NCBI RefSeq assembly: GCF_900115145.1 | Contig: NZ_FOVL01000003.1 | Coordinates: 62,001-126,000, forward strand | Length of the DNA stretch: 64,000 bases | Origin: Salegentibacter flavus | GTDB lineage: Bacteria > Bacteroidota > Bacteroidia > Flavobacteriales > Flavobacteriaceae | Direction: 5' to 3' | In this document: piece by piece, positions 17,024 through 26,405 of the stretch | Layout of the letters: every line of letters starts with the position of its first letter | Position numbering within the stretch: position 1 is the first letter of the stretch | Notes under the pieces: generated by a model | What the model was told of the DNA's origin: nothing | Database searches by the model: none | Seen by the model: the letters and a program-made list of their open reading frames with translations, nothing else | Translations under genes and position numbers: made by a program

Positions 17024-17647
17024 ATGAAATCATCCAATATGTCAAACAGCCCAGCTTTTGTTAGCTTGCTTACTGCAGTAACTGCTTCCGTATGTTGTAT
17101 TACTCCCCTTCTGGCAATTTTAGCAGGTAGTAGTGGACTTGTCACCACATTTTCCTGGATAGAATCTTTTCGTCCGTATTTGATTGTACTTACTATAGGA
17201 ATTCTTGGTTTGGCCTGGTATTTAAAACTGAAACCGAAAACACAAGAAGAAATAGATTGTGCCTGTGATGAGGAAGAAAAACCATCTTTTTGGCAGTCCA
17301 AAAATTTTCTGTTCATGGTAACAGTATTTGCCGGATTGATGCTGGCTTTCCCTTATTATTCCAATATATTTTATTCACAGCCCAGTAAGGATATAATGTA
17401 TGTTTCTCAATCAAACATAATAAAGCACACCTTTGAAGTTGAGGGAATGACTTGCGCAGGCTGTGAAGCCCACGTAGAAAGTGAGGTAAATAATCTGGAT
17501 GGTATTTTATCGATCAAGGCGAGTTACGCAAATACTAATACCGTGGTAGAATATGATAAAACTAAAGTCGATTTAACCGCAATCAGAAAAGCAATAAATA
17601 CAACTGGTTATAAAGTAATCGATACAGAAAATAAAAAAGAGAAGTAG
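17024..17647 (+). CDS. merTP: Mercuric ion transport fusion protein MerTP
   Basis: The protein has 207 residues. The N-terminal part is MerT-like: a first membrane helix with the cysteine pair VCCITPLLAILAG, a second helix (PYLIVLTIGILGLAWYL) and a cytoplasmic loop with CAC (DCACDEEE), then a third helix. The C-terminal 65 residues form a MerP-like heavy-metal-associated domain with GMTCAGCEAHVE. MerP catches Hg(II) outside and MerT passes it inwards to the reductase; here both are in one chain. I took the ATG at 17024, next to the ArsR stop, because upstream codons overlap the regulator and do not resemble MerT. Confidence 0.9.
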   Translation: MKSSNMSNSPAFVSLLTAVTASVCCITPLLAILAGSSGLVTTFSWIESFRPYLIVLTIGILGLAWYLKLKPKTQEEIDCACDEEEKPSFWQSKNFLFMVTVFAGLMLAFPYYSNIFYSQPSKDIMYVSQSNIIKHTFEVEGMTCAGCEAHVESEVNNLDGILSIKASYANTNTVVEYDKTKVDLTAIRKAINTTGYKVIDTENKKEK

Positions 17648-18994
17648 ATGAAAAAATATGATGTATTTGTAATAGGTTCCGGGATGTCAGGTATGACTGT
17701 TGCTAATAAATGTGCCTCCAAAGGCCTTAAGGTGGGCATTACTGATGAACTTCCCTACGGTGGAACCTGTGCCCTAAGAGGCTGTGATCCTAAAAAAGTG
17801 ATTATAGGAGCAACTGAAGTACGTGATTTTGCCCAAAGGCTTAAAGGAAATGGAATAGATACTGTGCCTGAAGTCAATTGGGAAGATATTATGGCTTTTA
17901 AACAATCTTTTGTCGATGCCATGCCTCCTAAAATTGAAAAAGGATATAAGAATAAAGACATAGACACCTATCACACTTCTGCTAAATTTTTATCTGATAA
18001 CACCTTACAGTTAGGTGATGAAGTTATTGAAGCTGATAAATTCGTGATCGCAACCGGAGCAAAACCACGGGTATTGGATTTTGAAGGTGGAAATTTGGCA
18101 CTTTCAAGTACAGAATTCCTTAACCTGAAAAAGCTACCTAAATCACTTTTATTTATTGGGGGTGGCTACATTGCCTTTGAATTTGCTCATATCGCTGCAC
18201 GTGCTGGTGCTGAGGTAACCATATTACATCGTGGAGATCAACCATTGGGAAATTTTGATAGTGACATAGTAAAACATCTTGTGGATACCACCCAAAACCT
18301 GGGGATTAAACTGATTTTGAAAACCGAAGTTTCTAAAATTGAAAAGAAAGAAGACCATTATGTAGTAACAGGAAAATCAAATGGAAAAGAGGCCACTTAC
18401 AAGACAGCATCTGTCTTTAACTCGGCGGGGCGTCCTCCCGCTATCTTTGATTTAGATTTAGAAAAAGCAGGTATCTCTTTTTCAAAAAAAGGAATCACAG
18501 TTAACGAATACCTCCAAAGCACCTCTAACCCTAATATTTATGCAGCGGGAGATTCAGCAGATTCAAAAGGATTACCACTTACCCCTGTAGCAGTAATGGA
18601 AGGGCATGTTGTGGCTTCAAATATCATCAAAGGGAACAAGAAAAAAGTCAATTATCCACCAATGCCTTCCGTAGTTTTTACTTTGCCCACACTGGCATCA
18701 GTAGGATTAACCGAGGTGGAAGCCAAATCAAAACAGATAGAATATCAGGTAAATTATAACCATGCGGAAAGTTGGTTTAATGCAAAACGATTGAATGTTA
18801 AGGAATATGCCTACAAAACTATCATTCATAAAGAAAACCAGACTATTCTTGGCGCACATTTAATAGGTCCTAACGCGGAAGAAACCATCAATTTGTTCGC
18901 CATGGCGATAAAAACCAAAATGAAAATTAATGAATTTAGGACGATGATATTTACATATCCAACATTGTCATCAGATATTCCTCATATGCTTTAA
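17648..18994 (+). CDS. Pyridine nucleotide-disulfide oxidoreductase, probable mercuric reductase-like enzyme
   Basis: The protein has 448 residues. It shows the FAD-binding start DVFVIGSGMSGMTVANK, a redox pair in GGTCALRGCDPKK (C41, C46), the NAD(P) site FIGGGYIAFEFAHIAARAG, and the FAD site NIYAAGDSAD. It starts directly after merTP and should use NAD(P)H to reduce Hg(II) to Hg(0). Two features differ from classical MerA: there is no N-terminal metal-binding domain, and the C-terminal vicinal cysteines that take over Hg(II) are absent (the chain ends TLSSDIPHML). So mercury reduction is likely from context but not proven. Another flavoprotein reductase role is possible. Confidence 0.7.
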   Translation: MKKYDVFVIGSGMSGMTVANKCASKGLKVGITDELPYGGTCALRGCDPKKVIIGATEVRDFAQRLKGNGIDTVPEVNWEDIMAFKQSFVDAMPPKIEKGYKNKDIDTYHTSAKFLSDNTLQLGDEVIEADKFVIATGAKPRVLDFEGGNLALSSTEFLNLKKLPKSLLFIGGGYIAFEFAHIAARAGAEVTILHRGDQPLGNFDSDIVKHLVDTTQNLGIKLILKTEVSKIEKKEDHYVVTGKSNGKEATYKTASVFNSAGRPPAIFDLDLEKAGISFSKKGITVNEYLQSTSNPNIYAAGDSADSKGLPLTPVAVMEGHVVASNIIKGNKKKVNYPPMPSVVFTLPTLASVGLTEVEAKSKQIEYQVNYNHAESWFNAKRLNVKEYAYKTIIHKENQTILGAHLIGPNAEETINLFAMAIKTKMKINEFRTMIFTYPTLSSDIPHML

Positions 18995-19007
18995 AAATAA
19001 ATAAATT

Positions 19008-19214
19008 ATGGAAATAGAACTAATTTCTACCATTACATGTCCTGATTGCGGACATACAAAAGAAGAAAAAATGCCCACAACAGCCTGTGAATTTTTTTAC
19101 CGATGTAAAAATTGCAATCAATTATTGAAACCAAAAGAAGGTGATTGCTGCGTTTATTGTTCTTATGGTACAGTTGCCTGTCCACCCATTCAGGAAGGAA
19201 CAAATTGCTGCTAA
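19008..19214 (+). CDS. Cysteine-rich mini-protein, GDCCVxC family
   Basis: A 68-residue protein with 11 cysteines: CPDC (11-14), C27, CKNC (33-36), the family signature GDCCVYC (45-51), C58 and a C-terminal CC (67-68). The GDCCVxC group is a small protein family, with some selenocysteine members, that is often found with mercury genes; its function is not known. It begins 13 bases after the reductase and ends the operon before a terminator. Its paired cysteines make a mercury-binding or mercury-transfer role plausible. Confidence 0.85.
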   Translation: MEIELISTITCPDCGHTKEEKMPTTACEFFYRCKNCNQLLKPKEGDCCVYCSYGTVACPPIQEGTNCC

Positions 19215-19234
19215 AAATTTAAAAAAAATGAATA

Positions 19235-19256
19235 GCGGACTCCACATTGAGTCCGC
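19235..19256. terminator. Bidirectional terminator between mer operon and RND operon
   Basis: GCGGACTC (19235-19242) pairs with GAGTCCGC (19249-19256) around a 6-base loop. A-rich sequence precedes it and T-rich follows, so it can work for the converging transcripts from both sides. Confidence 0.7.
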
Positions 19257-19283
19257 CATACATTTTTAAACTTTAGAAGTGGA

Positions 19284-22200
19284 TTAATCTTCCCTCGTAA
19301 CTAATTCATACACACAAGGTATCACAACCAGGTTTAGTACCGTTGCTGAAAGCAATCCTCCAAGAATTACAACAGCCATTGGGCTCTGGATCTCACTTCC
19401 CGGCTCACCTCCTTTTAAAGCAAGTGGAATAAGTGCAAGACCAGTTGTAAACGCTGTCATCAGAATTGGATTTAACCTGTCGAGCGCACCAGATTTAATG
19501 AGCTCAAAACCTTTAAGTCCTTCTTTTCTGAGATCCTCATATCTCGATACCAGCAAGATTCCATTTCGTGTCGCGATCCCGAATAAACTGATAAAACCTA
19601 TCGTGGAAGCTATACTTACAATTCCTGAAGTAAAGTATACGATTAAGATTCCACCAATCAAAGCCAGGGGTAAATTGATAAGCACAACAAAAGCGAGTTT
19701 CACATTGTTGAATTCAAAATACAACAAGAGGAAAATCACGAAGATTGCAATAATGGCAGTGATCAACAGCATTTGTGAAGCTCTGGATTCACTTTCAAAT
19801 TGTCCGCCATATTGTACCCTGTAACCTTCGGGAATAGTCACAGATGAATTCACGGTTTCTTGAATTTCTTCTACCGCACTTCTCAAATCCCGACCCTGCA
19901 CATTGGCCGCCACAACTATTTTACGCTGTACATCTTCCCGGCTAATGGTATTAGGACTGCTTACAGAAGAAACACTAGCGAGCTGTTCCAATGGAACCTG
20001 TGAACCATTTGGCAATCCTATCAAGGCAGTTTTGATTTTCTCGATGCTGTTTCTAACATCCTCCTTATAACGCACCACCAGGTCAAAATACTTCTGACCT
20101 TCATAAATCTCACCAACTTCGTGACCGGCAAAGGCGATATCTAGCTGCTCCATTAACTGTCCTACGGTCATTCCATAAGCTGAAAGGATCTGTCGTTTTG
20201 GACTTATCTTGATCTGAGGTACTTCGATCTGCTGATCAACAGCTACATCGGCAAGCCCATCGATAGGAGTAATATTCTCCTCCACGTTTTTACCTATTTC
20301 ATATAGCTGTTGTAAATCGGGTCCAAAAATTTTAATCGCGATATTGGCTCTCGTACCTGAAAGCATATGGTCGATACGGTGGGCAATTGGCTGTCCCAGC
20401 GTAATATTAACCCCCGGAACGATACTTAATTTTCCCCGTACCTCTTCAAAAAACTCCTCCTTCGATTTATCTTCCAGGGTGAATGGTACATCGATCTCGG
20501 CGGCATTTACTCCCTGGGCATGCTCGTCCAGTTCAGCTCTACCGGTCCTTCTGGTAACCACATCCACTTCAGGCATTTCAAGCAATAATTGCTCTACCTG
20601 GTTTCCAGTCTTATTACTTTCTTCCAAAGACATAGATGGAGGCCCCACCACACTTATCACTAGTGATCCCTCGTTGAATTCAGGAAGAAAACTTCTTCCT
20701 AATTGCGTAAATAACGCAATACTCAGTAAAAAAGCAACCACTGTTACCGCGATCACGGTTTTAGGGATCTTTAAGGCTCGATTTAGAATATCGGCGTAAG
20801 CCTTCTGTAACCATCTTTCCACTTTTGTTCCTTCGGACTGCTTTTTCAGCATTTTCTCCTTTTTCAGAAGATAACTACACAGCACCGGAGTAACCGTTAC
20901 CGCTACAATCAGCGACGTCAATACTGAAGTGATAAAAGCAATTCCCAGTGGTTTGAGCAATCGGCCTTCCATTCCACCAAGGAAAAACAGTGGTACAAAA
21001 GAGACAATAATGATAAGGGTTGCTATGATAATAGAACTTCTAATTTCCACCGATGCATCCCTTACCACGGTGATCACCGACTGCCTTTCAGCTTTTGGTT
21101 TTCGAATATTTTCGCGCAGGCGTTTATAAACATTCTCCACATCAATGATAGCATCATCTACCAGTGCTCCAATTGCAATTGCCATCCCTCCCAAACTCAT
21201 AGTATTGATGGTATAGCCCAGCATTTTTAATACGATAATCGATACCAATAACGAAATTGGGATTGCCAGTAGCGAAATTAGGGTAGTACGCCAGTTCATC
21301 AGGAAGATGAATAATACAACGACCACAAAAAAAGCTCCTTCAAGCAGGGTCATGTTCAGGTTGCTGATGGAAGCATCAATAAAATCGGCCTGTCGGAAGA
21401 TCTGACTTTTGATTTCCACGCTTTCCGGCAGACTTGTTTCCAGTTCTGCGATGGCCTCATCCAGCCTTTCCGTAAGTTCCAGGGTATTTACATCGGGCTG
21501 CTTGGAAATTGTCAAAATAACAGCTGGCTCTGCATTCAGGGAGCCATCACCGATCTTATCAGCAGCTCCTATTTTCACAGTTGCTACATCCTTGATCTTA
21601 ATGCTCTGCCCATTTACCTGTTTTACCACCGCTTCCTCCAGATCATCTAACGCATAAGCCCTACCACTCCCTTTAATGATATATTGATTTCCATATTGAT
21701 TTAGAAAACCACCGGGTGCATTTGTGTTCGCCTCTTTAACCTTCTCGGTTAACTCCTCGAGGCTTACATCGTAGTATTTCATTTTTCCGGGATCGGCAAA
21801 AACCTGGTATTGTTTATAATCTCCTCCAATCACCACCACGTTGGCAATCCCTCCGATGGCCTTTATCCGTGGACGGATCTGCCAATCAGATAATGTTCTA
21901 AGTTCCATTGGGCTAAGACTGTCTGAAGTGACTCCCAACAGCATTACTTCTCCCATAATCGAGGAGATAGGTGCCATGGTAGGTGCTCCTATTCCGGTTG
22001 GAAGATTTTCACGAACCATCGGAATACGTTCACTAACGATCTGTCTTGCCTTGTAAATATCCGTGCCCCAGTCGAATTCAACCCAAACGATGGAGATCCC
22101 CGCGGCTGAGGAAGAACGGATCCTTCTTACATTTGGCGAACCGTTCATCGCGGTTTCGAGCTGGTAGGTCACTAGTTTTTCTACCTCTTCACTTTCCATT

Positions 22201-22364
22201 CCGTGCGCTTCCGTAAGTATGGTCACGGTAGGCGCAGTAAGGTCTGGGAATACATCCACGTTCATAGTACGTGCGAAGTAAAACCCCGCAACACTCAGCA
22301 CCACCGCTGCCAAAAGAACCAGAAGCCGGTTTTGGAGCGAAATTGATAATATCTTGTTTAGCAT
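19284..22364 (-). CDS. cusA: Heavy-metal efflux RND transporter, CusA-like
   Basis: A 1026-residue inner-membrane proton/metal antiporter of the HME-RND family. It starts with the usual first helix (LLVLLAAVVLSVAGFYFARTM) and two large periplasmic loops. The relay region in TM4 reads AIAIGALVDDAIIDVENVYK, like CusA and unlike the DFG-x3-D form of CzcA. In the periplasmic cleft region it has RIDHMLSG with a methionine, where the second pump of this window has FNELLEG. This favours Cu(I)/Ag(I)-type ions but is only suggestive. It is the last gene of an operon with a fusion protein, a His-rich lipoprotein and an outer-membrane channel. Confidence 0.85.
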   Translation of the reverse strand: MLNKILSISLQNRLLVLLAAVVLSVAGFYFARTMNVDVFPDLTAPTVTILTEAHGMESEEVEKLVTYQLETAMNGSPNVRRIRSSSAAGISIVWVEFDWGTDIYKARQIVSERIPMVRENLPTGIGAPTMAPISSIMGEVMLLGVTSDSLSPMELRTLSDWQIRPRIKAIGGIANVVVIGGDYKQYQVFADPGKMKYYDVSLEELTEKVKEANTNAPGGFLNQYGNQYIIKGSGRAYALDDLEEAVVKQVNGQSIKIKDVATVKIGAADKIGDGSLNAEPAVILTISKQPDVNTLELTERLDEAIAELETSLPESVEIKSQIFRQADFIDASISNLNMTLLEGAFFVVVVLFIFLMNWRTTLISLLAIPISLLVSIIVLKMLGYTINTMSLGGMAIAIGALVDDAIIDVENVYKRLRENIRKPKAERQSVITVVRDASVEIRSSIIIATLIIIVSFVPLFFLGGMEGRLLKPLGIAFITSVLTSLIVAVTVTPVLCSYLLKKEKMLKKQSEGTKVERWLQKAYADILNRALKIPKTVIAVTVVAFLLSIALFTQLGRSFLPEFNEGSLVISVVGPPSMSLEESNKTGNQVEQLLLEMPEVDVVTRRTGRAELDEHAQGVNAAEIDVPFTLEDKSKEEFFEEVRGKLSIVPGVNITLGQPIAHRIDHMLSGTRANIAIKIFGPDLQQLYEIGKNVEENITPIDGLADVAVDQQIEVPQIKISPKRQILSAYGMTVGQLMEQLDIAFAGHEVGEIYEGQKYFDLVVRYKEDVRNSIEKIKTALIGLPNGSQVPLEQLASVSSVSSPNTISREDVQRKIVVAANVQGRDLRSAVEEIQETVNSSVTIPEGYRVQYGGQFESESRASQMLLITAIIAIFVIFLLLYFEFNNVKLAFVVLINLPLALIGGILIVYFTSGIVSIASTIGFISLFGIATRNGILLVSRYEDLRKEGLKGFELIKSGALDRLNPILMTAFTTGLALIPLALKGGEPGSEIQSPMAVVILGGLLSATVLNLVVIPCVYELVTRED

Positions 22365-22382
22365 CTAATTTCTATTTCAGGA

Positions 22383-23879
22383 TTAGTGTTCGTGACCGTG
22401 ACCCGGAGTTTGTCCAGACATTGAAGCCATCTTCACCTGATAGTTCCCTGTAGTCACTACAACGTCTCCGGCTTCAAGTCCGCTAAGTACTTGTGCGTTC
22501 TGACCGTTTCGTTTCCCGATCTTCACCGGTCTTCTCTCGAAACTTTCACCCCCGGTTTGTACGATTACAGAATAATTCCCGTAATCTTCCAGCAGTGCAG
22601 CTTCAGGCACCACAATTCCAGTTTCAGCTTCTCCAAGCGCAATTTGGACTTCAGTAAAACTGCCTTCGGGCATTTCAACTACATCGTTCACTTTGATATA
22701 TACCGGGACCATAGGTTTGCGATCCTCTACTTCTTTCCCTACGGAAACAATCGATCCTTCTTCTACTTCACTCCAGGTCCCTTCATCATTTTTGTACCAG
22801 ACACTCGCAATAGCTTCTTTACTCGGATTATGAGAGGCACTTAATTGCGTTTTAAGTAAACGTGACCGGTCGGTTCCAATGCTAACAAGGTTAGCACCCT
22901 GTTCTACATAATCCCCGTTTGAGGTGCTGATGGATTTAATGAATCCGTCAAAAGGAGCCCTGATCTGCTTCCCGCCAGCTCCGTAATTGGAGGCAAGTGC
23001 ACGGTAATTAGATTCGGCTACACGAAAATCGCTTTCCACCCTTTCAAATTCAGCTCTGGGAACGATCTTATCCTCATACAATTCTTTTTTCCGCTCATAT
23101 TCAGCTTTCGCCTGATCATATCTGGCTTTGGCCTGGGCTATCTCTGCCTGAATATTATTGGAAGAAAGTCCTTCACTGCTCAAGGTCATCAACAATTGAC
23201 CTTTTTTTACTTCACTACCTTCCGTCAGGTTTTCTGCAACGAAATTCACCATTCCATTGGCTCCTGCCGCAAGGGTTTTATAAGTTCCCGGCGCGGCTTG
23301 CCAGACTCCGGAAGTTTGAACAATGTCATATACTTCTCCCTGAGTAACCGGTGCTGTTTGAAAATCGATCTTCCAGGCCTGCTCCTTTAAAAAGCTAATG
23401 CCGGCATCTCCTGCTGCCTCTACATTTTCTGATGCTTCTTCAGCCGAGGCATACACCTGAACGTCTTCTATCACGATCCTGTCTGAATATTCAGGAGTTT
23501 TCAGATCAAAAACGAGGTCATAGGTTCCCGGATCTTTTGGTTGCAAGGCCGGAGAAAAAATCCCAGGTGAAGAAGGTGATTCTACCTTATGCCGAATTCC
23601 ACTATCTCCCTGAATAAGGCTCACTGTAACCGAACCTTTTCGAACCGGCTGGTGTTTATCCAGAACAGTAAAGTGAGCTGCAAATTTGCTGGTTTTCCCT
23701 TCCACTAAAGCTGGAAATTCAACGAAAAGCTCCGTCTGGTCTGTCCAGATGGTTTTGCTAATCGTAGGTACTTCTGAGCCTACGTGATTTCCTTCTGCAT
23801 CATGCGCATGGTCTTCCTCCTCATTATTTCCGCAGGAAAAAAGGAAAAGCGAGATACATACTATATAAATATATTTCAT
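22383..23879 (-). CDS. cusB: RND efflux periplasmic adaptor (membrane fusion protein), CusB-like
   Basis: The protein has 498 residues with a lipoprotein signal ending in FLFSCGNNEEEDH. An N-terminal extra domain of about 140 residues precedes the typical adaptor core: lipoyl half-motifs around GANGMVNFVAENLTEGSEVK and GKQIRAPFDGFIKSI, a coiled-coil hairpin (QAKARYDQAKAEYERKKELY) and a beta-barrel/proximal domain. A histidine-rich end (GQTPGHGHEH) and start suggest metal binding. Adaptors join the RND pump to the outer-membrane channel and hand over metal. It is 18 bases upstream of the pump gene. Confidence 0.85.
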   Translation of the reverse strand: MKYIYIVCISLFLFSCGNNEEEDHAHDAEGNHVGSEVPTISKTIWTDQTELFVEFPALVEGKTSKFAAHFTVLDKHQPVRKGSVTVSLIQGDSGIRHKVESPSSPGIFSPALQPKDPGTYDLVFDLKTPEYSDRIVIEDVQVYASAEEASENVEAAGDAGISFLKEQAWKIDFQTAPVTQGEVYDIVQTSGVWQAAPGTYKTLAAGANGMVNFVAENLTEGSEVKKGQLLMTLSSEGLSSNNIQAEIAQAKARYDQAKAEYERKKELYEDKIVPRAEFERVESDFRVAESNYRALASNYGAGGKQIRAPFDGFIKSISTSNGDYVEQGANLVSIGTDRSRLLKTQLSASHNPSKEAIASVWYKNDEGTWSEVEEGSIVSVGKEVEDRKPMVPVYIKVNDVVEMPEGSFTEVQIALGEAETGIVVPEAALLEDYGNYSVIVQTGGESFERRPVKIGKRNGQNAQVLSGLEAGDVVVTTGNYQVKMASMSGQTPGHGHEH

Positions 23880-23894
23880 GTCTAATATTAATTT

Positions 23895-24161
23895 TTAATG
23901 ATCCTCATGCTCCGTTCCGTCATCATGCGTATGCTGATCAGAATCCTCATGCATATCAAGTGAATCTTCACCAACTTTGAATTCTTCCTGTTCCATATGA
24001 TTGCCGTCTTCATCATGTGGATGACCATGCTCTTCCTCTTCCGGGGCATGATCTTCAGTTCCTTCTGCATGTTCATGTCCATGATCTTCTTTTGCTGTAT
24101 CTCTACAAGCTGAAAAACCAAATACTAATATTGCTGCGAAAAATAAATTCTTGAAATTCAT
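23895..24161 (-). CDS. Small histidine-rich lipoprotein
   Basis: An 88-residue protein with a lipoprotein signal (NLFFAAILVFGFSACRD) and a mature part made almost only of His, Glu and Asp (HGHEHAEGTEDHAPEEEEHG and similar). It has no recognisable domain. Its place between the channel and the adaptor genes and its composition suggest a periplasmic metal buffer or chaperone for the efflux pump. An overlapping frame (23888-24121) is not coding. Similar small proteins occur with the other metal modules of this element. Confidence 0.75.
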   Translation of the reverse strand: MNFKNLFFAAILVFGFSACRDTAKEDHGHEHAEGTEDHAPEEEEHGHPHDEDGNHMEQEEFKVGEDSLDMHEDSDQHTHDDGTEHEDH

Positions 24162-24176
24162 ATTATTTAATTTTAA

Positions 24177-25361
24177 TTATAATTGATGTTTTAAAAGTGT
24201 TGCTTTAAGCTGAAGGAGTTCTTTTTCCATCCCCAGCATATTGTTAAAAGCCTGCCTGTAGAACTCCACTTCCCGGTAATAATCCAGAAATGAAAATTCC
24301 CCAAGTTCGTAGGCTTTAAATAAAAGTTCTTCGGAATTCAGATCCTGAAAGGTTTGCTGATATTCCTCGTATTTTCTCTTTAATAATTGATATTGCTGAT
24401 AGTCTTCCTGAAAACGGGTGTATAGTTCAGCCGTTTCAACGCCAGTGTTCGCTTGGTTATATTCCAAATTTGCCTCTGCCGCTTTTACCTTATTCTTGCT
24501 GTTCCAAAGCGGAATTGATAGTCCGCCGAAGAAACCGGAATAATTGCTAGAATTCACTCCCTGGTAATTATACCCAATGCTTAGGTCTGGAAGAATCCTA
24601 TTCTTTTCCAGTTTTACCTGCTGCTGAGCAAGATTCTCTCGAGCTTTTAACTGCTGAATTTCGGCATCTTCGGAAAGTTTTTCTTCCCAAAGCGTCTGCA
24701 TTTCGGCCAATTCAGGATCTTCAAAAAATTGGACCTCTTCAGCCTCAATTGTATTTCCACCGTTCAATTTCTGAAGTTCCAGCAATGTGTTCCTAATCCT
24801 AATGTTGACCTGATCCAGTTCAAACTGCTCCTGTAACCAGGCTACTTTGGCTTTATTCAATTCCAGGATACCAATCTGTTCTGCATCGAATAAACGCTGA
24901 ATTTGATCATACACCTGTTTGGCCTGCTCCACTCTTTTTTCCTCCAGCTTTTTTCGTTTCTGCAGGGTCTGCAGTTCTAGAAGCTGTTCCTTGGCATTCA
25001 GTAATACTTCTTCACGTAGCGTTTCATACTCTAGTTCCTGCAATTCCTTTTGCTTTTCAATACGCTTACTTCGCGCTCCATAAACTGTAGGAAACTCAAA
25101 TTGCTGAGAAACCTGATATTCTGTATAATCACCAGTTTGATGCTCGCCGAATGGAAGGTAAAATGCTGAAACCTCGGGATCCTGCAAGTTATTCTCTGAC
25201 TTATTAGCAAGATTCTGACTAGCCATATAAGACTGATATGCCTTAAGTTGCCTGTTATTCTGGCTTATCTGCTGCAAAATACCATTCATACCGGTATCCT
25301 GGGCAAATGAGCCCATAGATATTAGTATTCCGCATACAGCGGAAACTATATTTCTGTACAT
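24177..25361 (-). CDS. cusC: Outer-membrane efflux channel, TolC/CusC-like
   Basis: The protein has 394 residues with a signal peptide (IVSAVCGILISMGSFAQ). The rest is long alpha-helical coiled coil with two related halves, as in TolC-type channels (LNAKEQLLELQTLQKRKKLE in the first half, YTRFQEDYQQYQLLKRKYEE in the second). It would form the outer-membrane exit of the tripartite pump encoded downstream. It is first of the four tightly spaced genes cusC, His-rich lipoprotein, cusB, cusA. Confidence 0.85.
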   Translation of the reverse strand: MYRNIVSAVCGILISMGSFAQDTGMNGILQQISQNNRQLKAYQSYMASQNLANKSENNLQDPEVSAFYLPFGEHQTGDYTEYQVSQQFEFPTVYGARSKRIEKQKELQELEYETLREEVLLNAKEQLLELQTLQKRKKLEEKRVEQAKQVYDQIQRLFDAEQIGILELNKAKVAWLQEQFELDQVNIRIRNTLLELQKLNGGNTIEAEEVQFFEDPELAEMQTLWEEKLSEDAEIQQLKARENLAQQQVKLEKNRILPDLSIGYNYQGVNSSNYSGFFGGLSIPLWNSKNKVKAAEANLEYNQANTGVETAELYTRFQEDYQQYQLLKRKYEEYQQTFQDLNSEELLFKAYELGEFSFLDYYREVEFYRQAFNNMLGMEKELLQLKATLLKHQL

Positions 25362-25432
25362 AAATTTTGATTTTAGTTTAATCTATACGATAAGGTCAGC
25401 CAGCTATTTTAAATAGTGGCCTGACTAGTTGA

Positions 25433-25867
25433 TCAAACTAAGTCGGGAGGTCCCCGAAGTGAGAGTAAGGATAAATAAGAATTGAAATATTCATTTGGAG
25501 GCTGATAATTTTCAAAATTTTCTGAATCCTGATCAGCTAAAATCCAATTCCCTAAATAGTTTTTGTTTGAAGTTTTCTTTTTGGCTTCTGTCTTTTGTGC
25601 CCTGACGTCCTCGGTATATTCCTTAATTACCGGAATTTCATTGGAAGCACTCGTATGAGAATGAATAGCCAGCAAATAAGATAAGAATCCGCCCTGCTTA
25701 TCTTCCTGCTTCTTTTTGTGGTGATGAGCTTCACCGGAATGATGATGTGCAACCTCGTTATTCTCCTCCTGATGTTCATGGTGTGCATGCGGTATGACCT
25801 GATGAAAAGACATCAGCATAAATATACCTAGAAGGAATAATGCTTTTATTTGATTTTGTATTTGCAC
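25433..25867 (-). CDS. Histidine-rich exported protein upstream of the efflux operon
   Basis: The protein has 144 residues. It begins with a hydrophobic export signal (IKALFLLGIFMLMSFHQVIP) and then a histidine cluster (HAHHEHQEENNEVAHHHSGE, then AHHH). The C-terminus ends LSLLSLRGPPDLV, a short tail that is common in small proteins next to Bacteroidota metal efflux genes. No enzymatic domain is visible. A periplasmic metal-sensing or storage role is likely from composition and from its position as the first gene of the efflux cluster, 71 bases before cusC. A -7-like box TACTTTTG lies just upstream on the minus strand (25881-25874). Confidence 0.65.
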   Translation of the reverse strand: MQIQNQIKALFLLGIFMLMSFHQVIPHAHHEHQEENNEVAHHHSGEAHHHKKKQEDKQGGFLSYLLAIHSHTSASNEIPVIKEYTEDVRAQKTEAKKKTSNKNYLGNWILADQDSENFENYQPPNEYFNSYLSLLSLRGPPDLV

Positions 25868-25975
25868 TGATTACAAAAGTAATAATTTATCACAGAGATT
25901 TGAGGAAAAATAGTATAAACCATAAGAACCTTAGCTCCTATGGTTTATACTTCAACTAATTAACTTACTGACTAT

Positions 25976-26341
25976 TTAGAGTTCTATACTCAAATAACCT
26001 TTCTTCTGAAGTTGGAAATCATGTAAAATACCATTGTCCACAACTTCAAGTTCTTCGGGAATACATTCCTTATTAACTTTGAACTTTTTCAAAGAAAAGC
26101 CGCAAACCACTATTTTCACGTGTGCTTTTTCAGCTTTCTCAATAAAACGCTTCATCACTTCTTTATCATTAAGATCTTCCAGGGTTTTTCCACAGATAAT
26201 CGCTTGGAAATCCCCGAAACTCTTCCCATCTTCTTCCACCAGCGCTTCAGCGGTTAAAATAATTGGCTGAAGTTGGGGGATCTTTTTCGTAAGTACCACA
26301 TAATTATGTGAGTGATCCTCTTGTTTGGATGTTTGTGTCAC
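25976..26341 (-). CDS. DsrE-family-like small protein
   Basis: The protein has 121 residues. The second half (VKIVVCGFSLKKFKV, ECIPEELEVVDNGILHDFQL, QKKGYLSIEL) matches the pattern of DsrE/DsrF-like proteins, small sulfur-handling or sulfur-relay proteins; the cysteine in VVCG is at the usual active position. The N-terminus is short and has HSH. Its role in the metal cluster is not clear; sulfur-relay proteins can bind soft metals through the cysteine. Confidence 0.6.
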   Translation of the reverse strand: MTQTSKQEDHSHNYVVLTKKIPQLQPIILTAEALVEEDGKSFGDFQAIICGKTLEDLNDKEVMKRFIEKAEKAHVKIVVCGFSLKKFKVNKECIPEELEVVDNGILHDFQLQKKGYLSIEL

Positions 26342-26405
26342 TTATCAAAACTTGTTTTAAATTCTACGAAAGTCCATTCCATAATTTCATTTAATTCTAA
26401 AGAAG

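Noticed and set aside
20344-20799. Plus-strand gene inside the first RND gene
   Set aside because: It is an antisense frame of a highly conserved transporter and shows no domain of its own.
23888-24121. Second small gene overlapping the His-rich lipoprotein
   Set aside because: It is a shifted frame of the same sequence without signal peptide; the other frame has a proper lipoprotein signal and a sensible composition.
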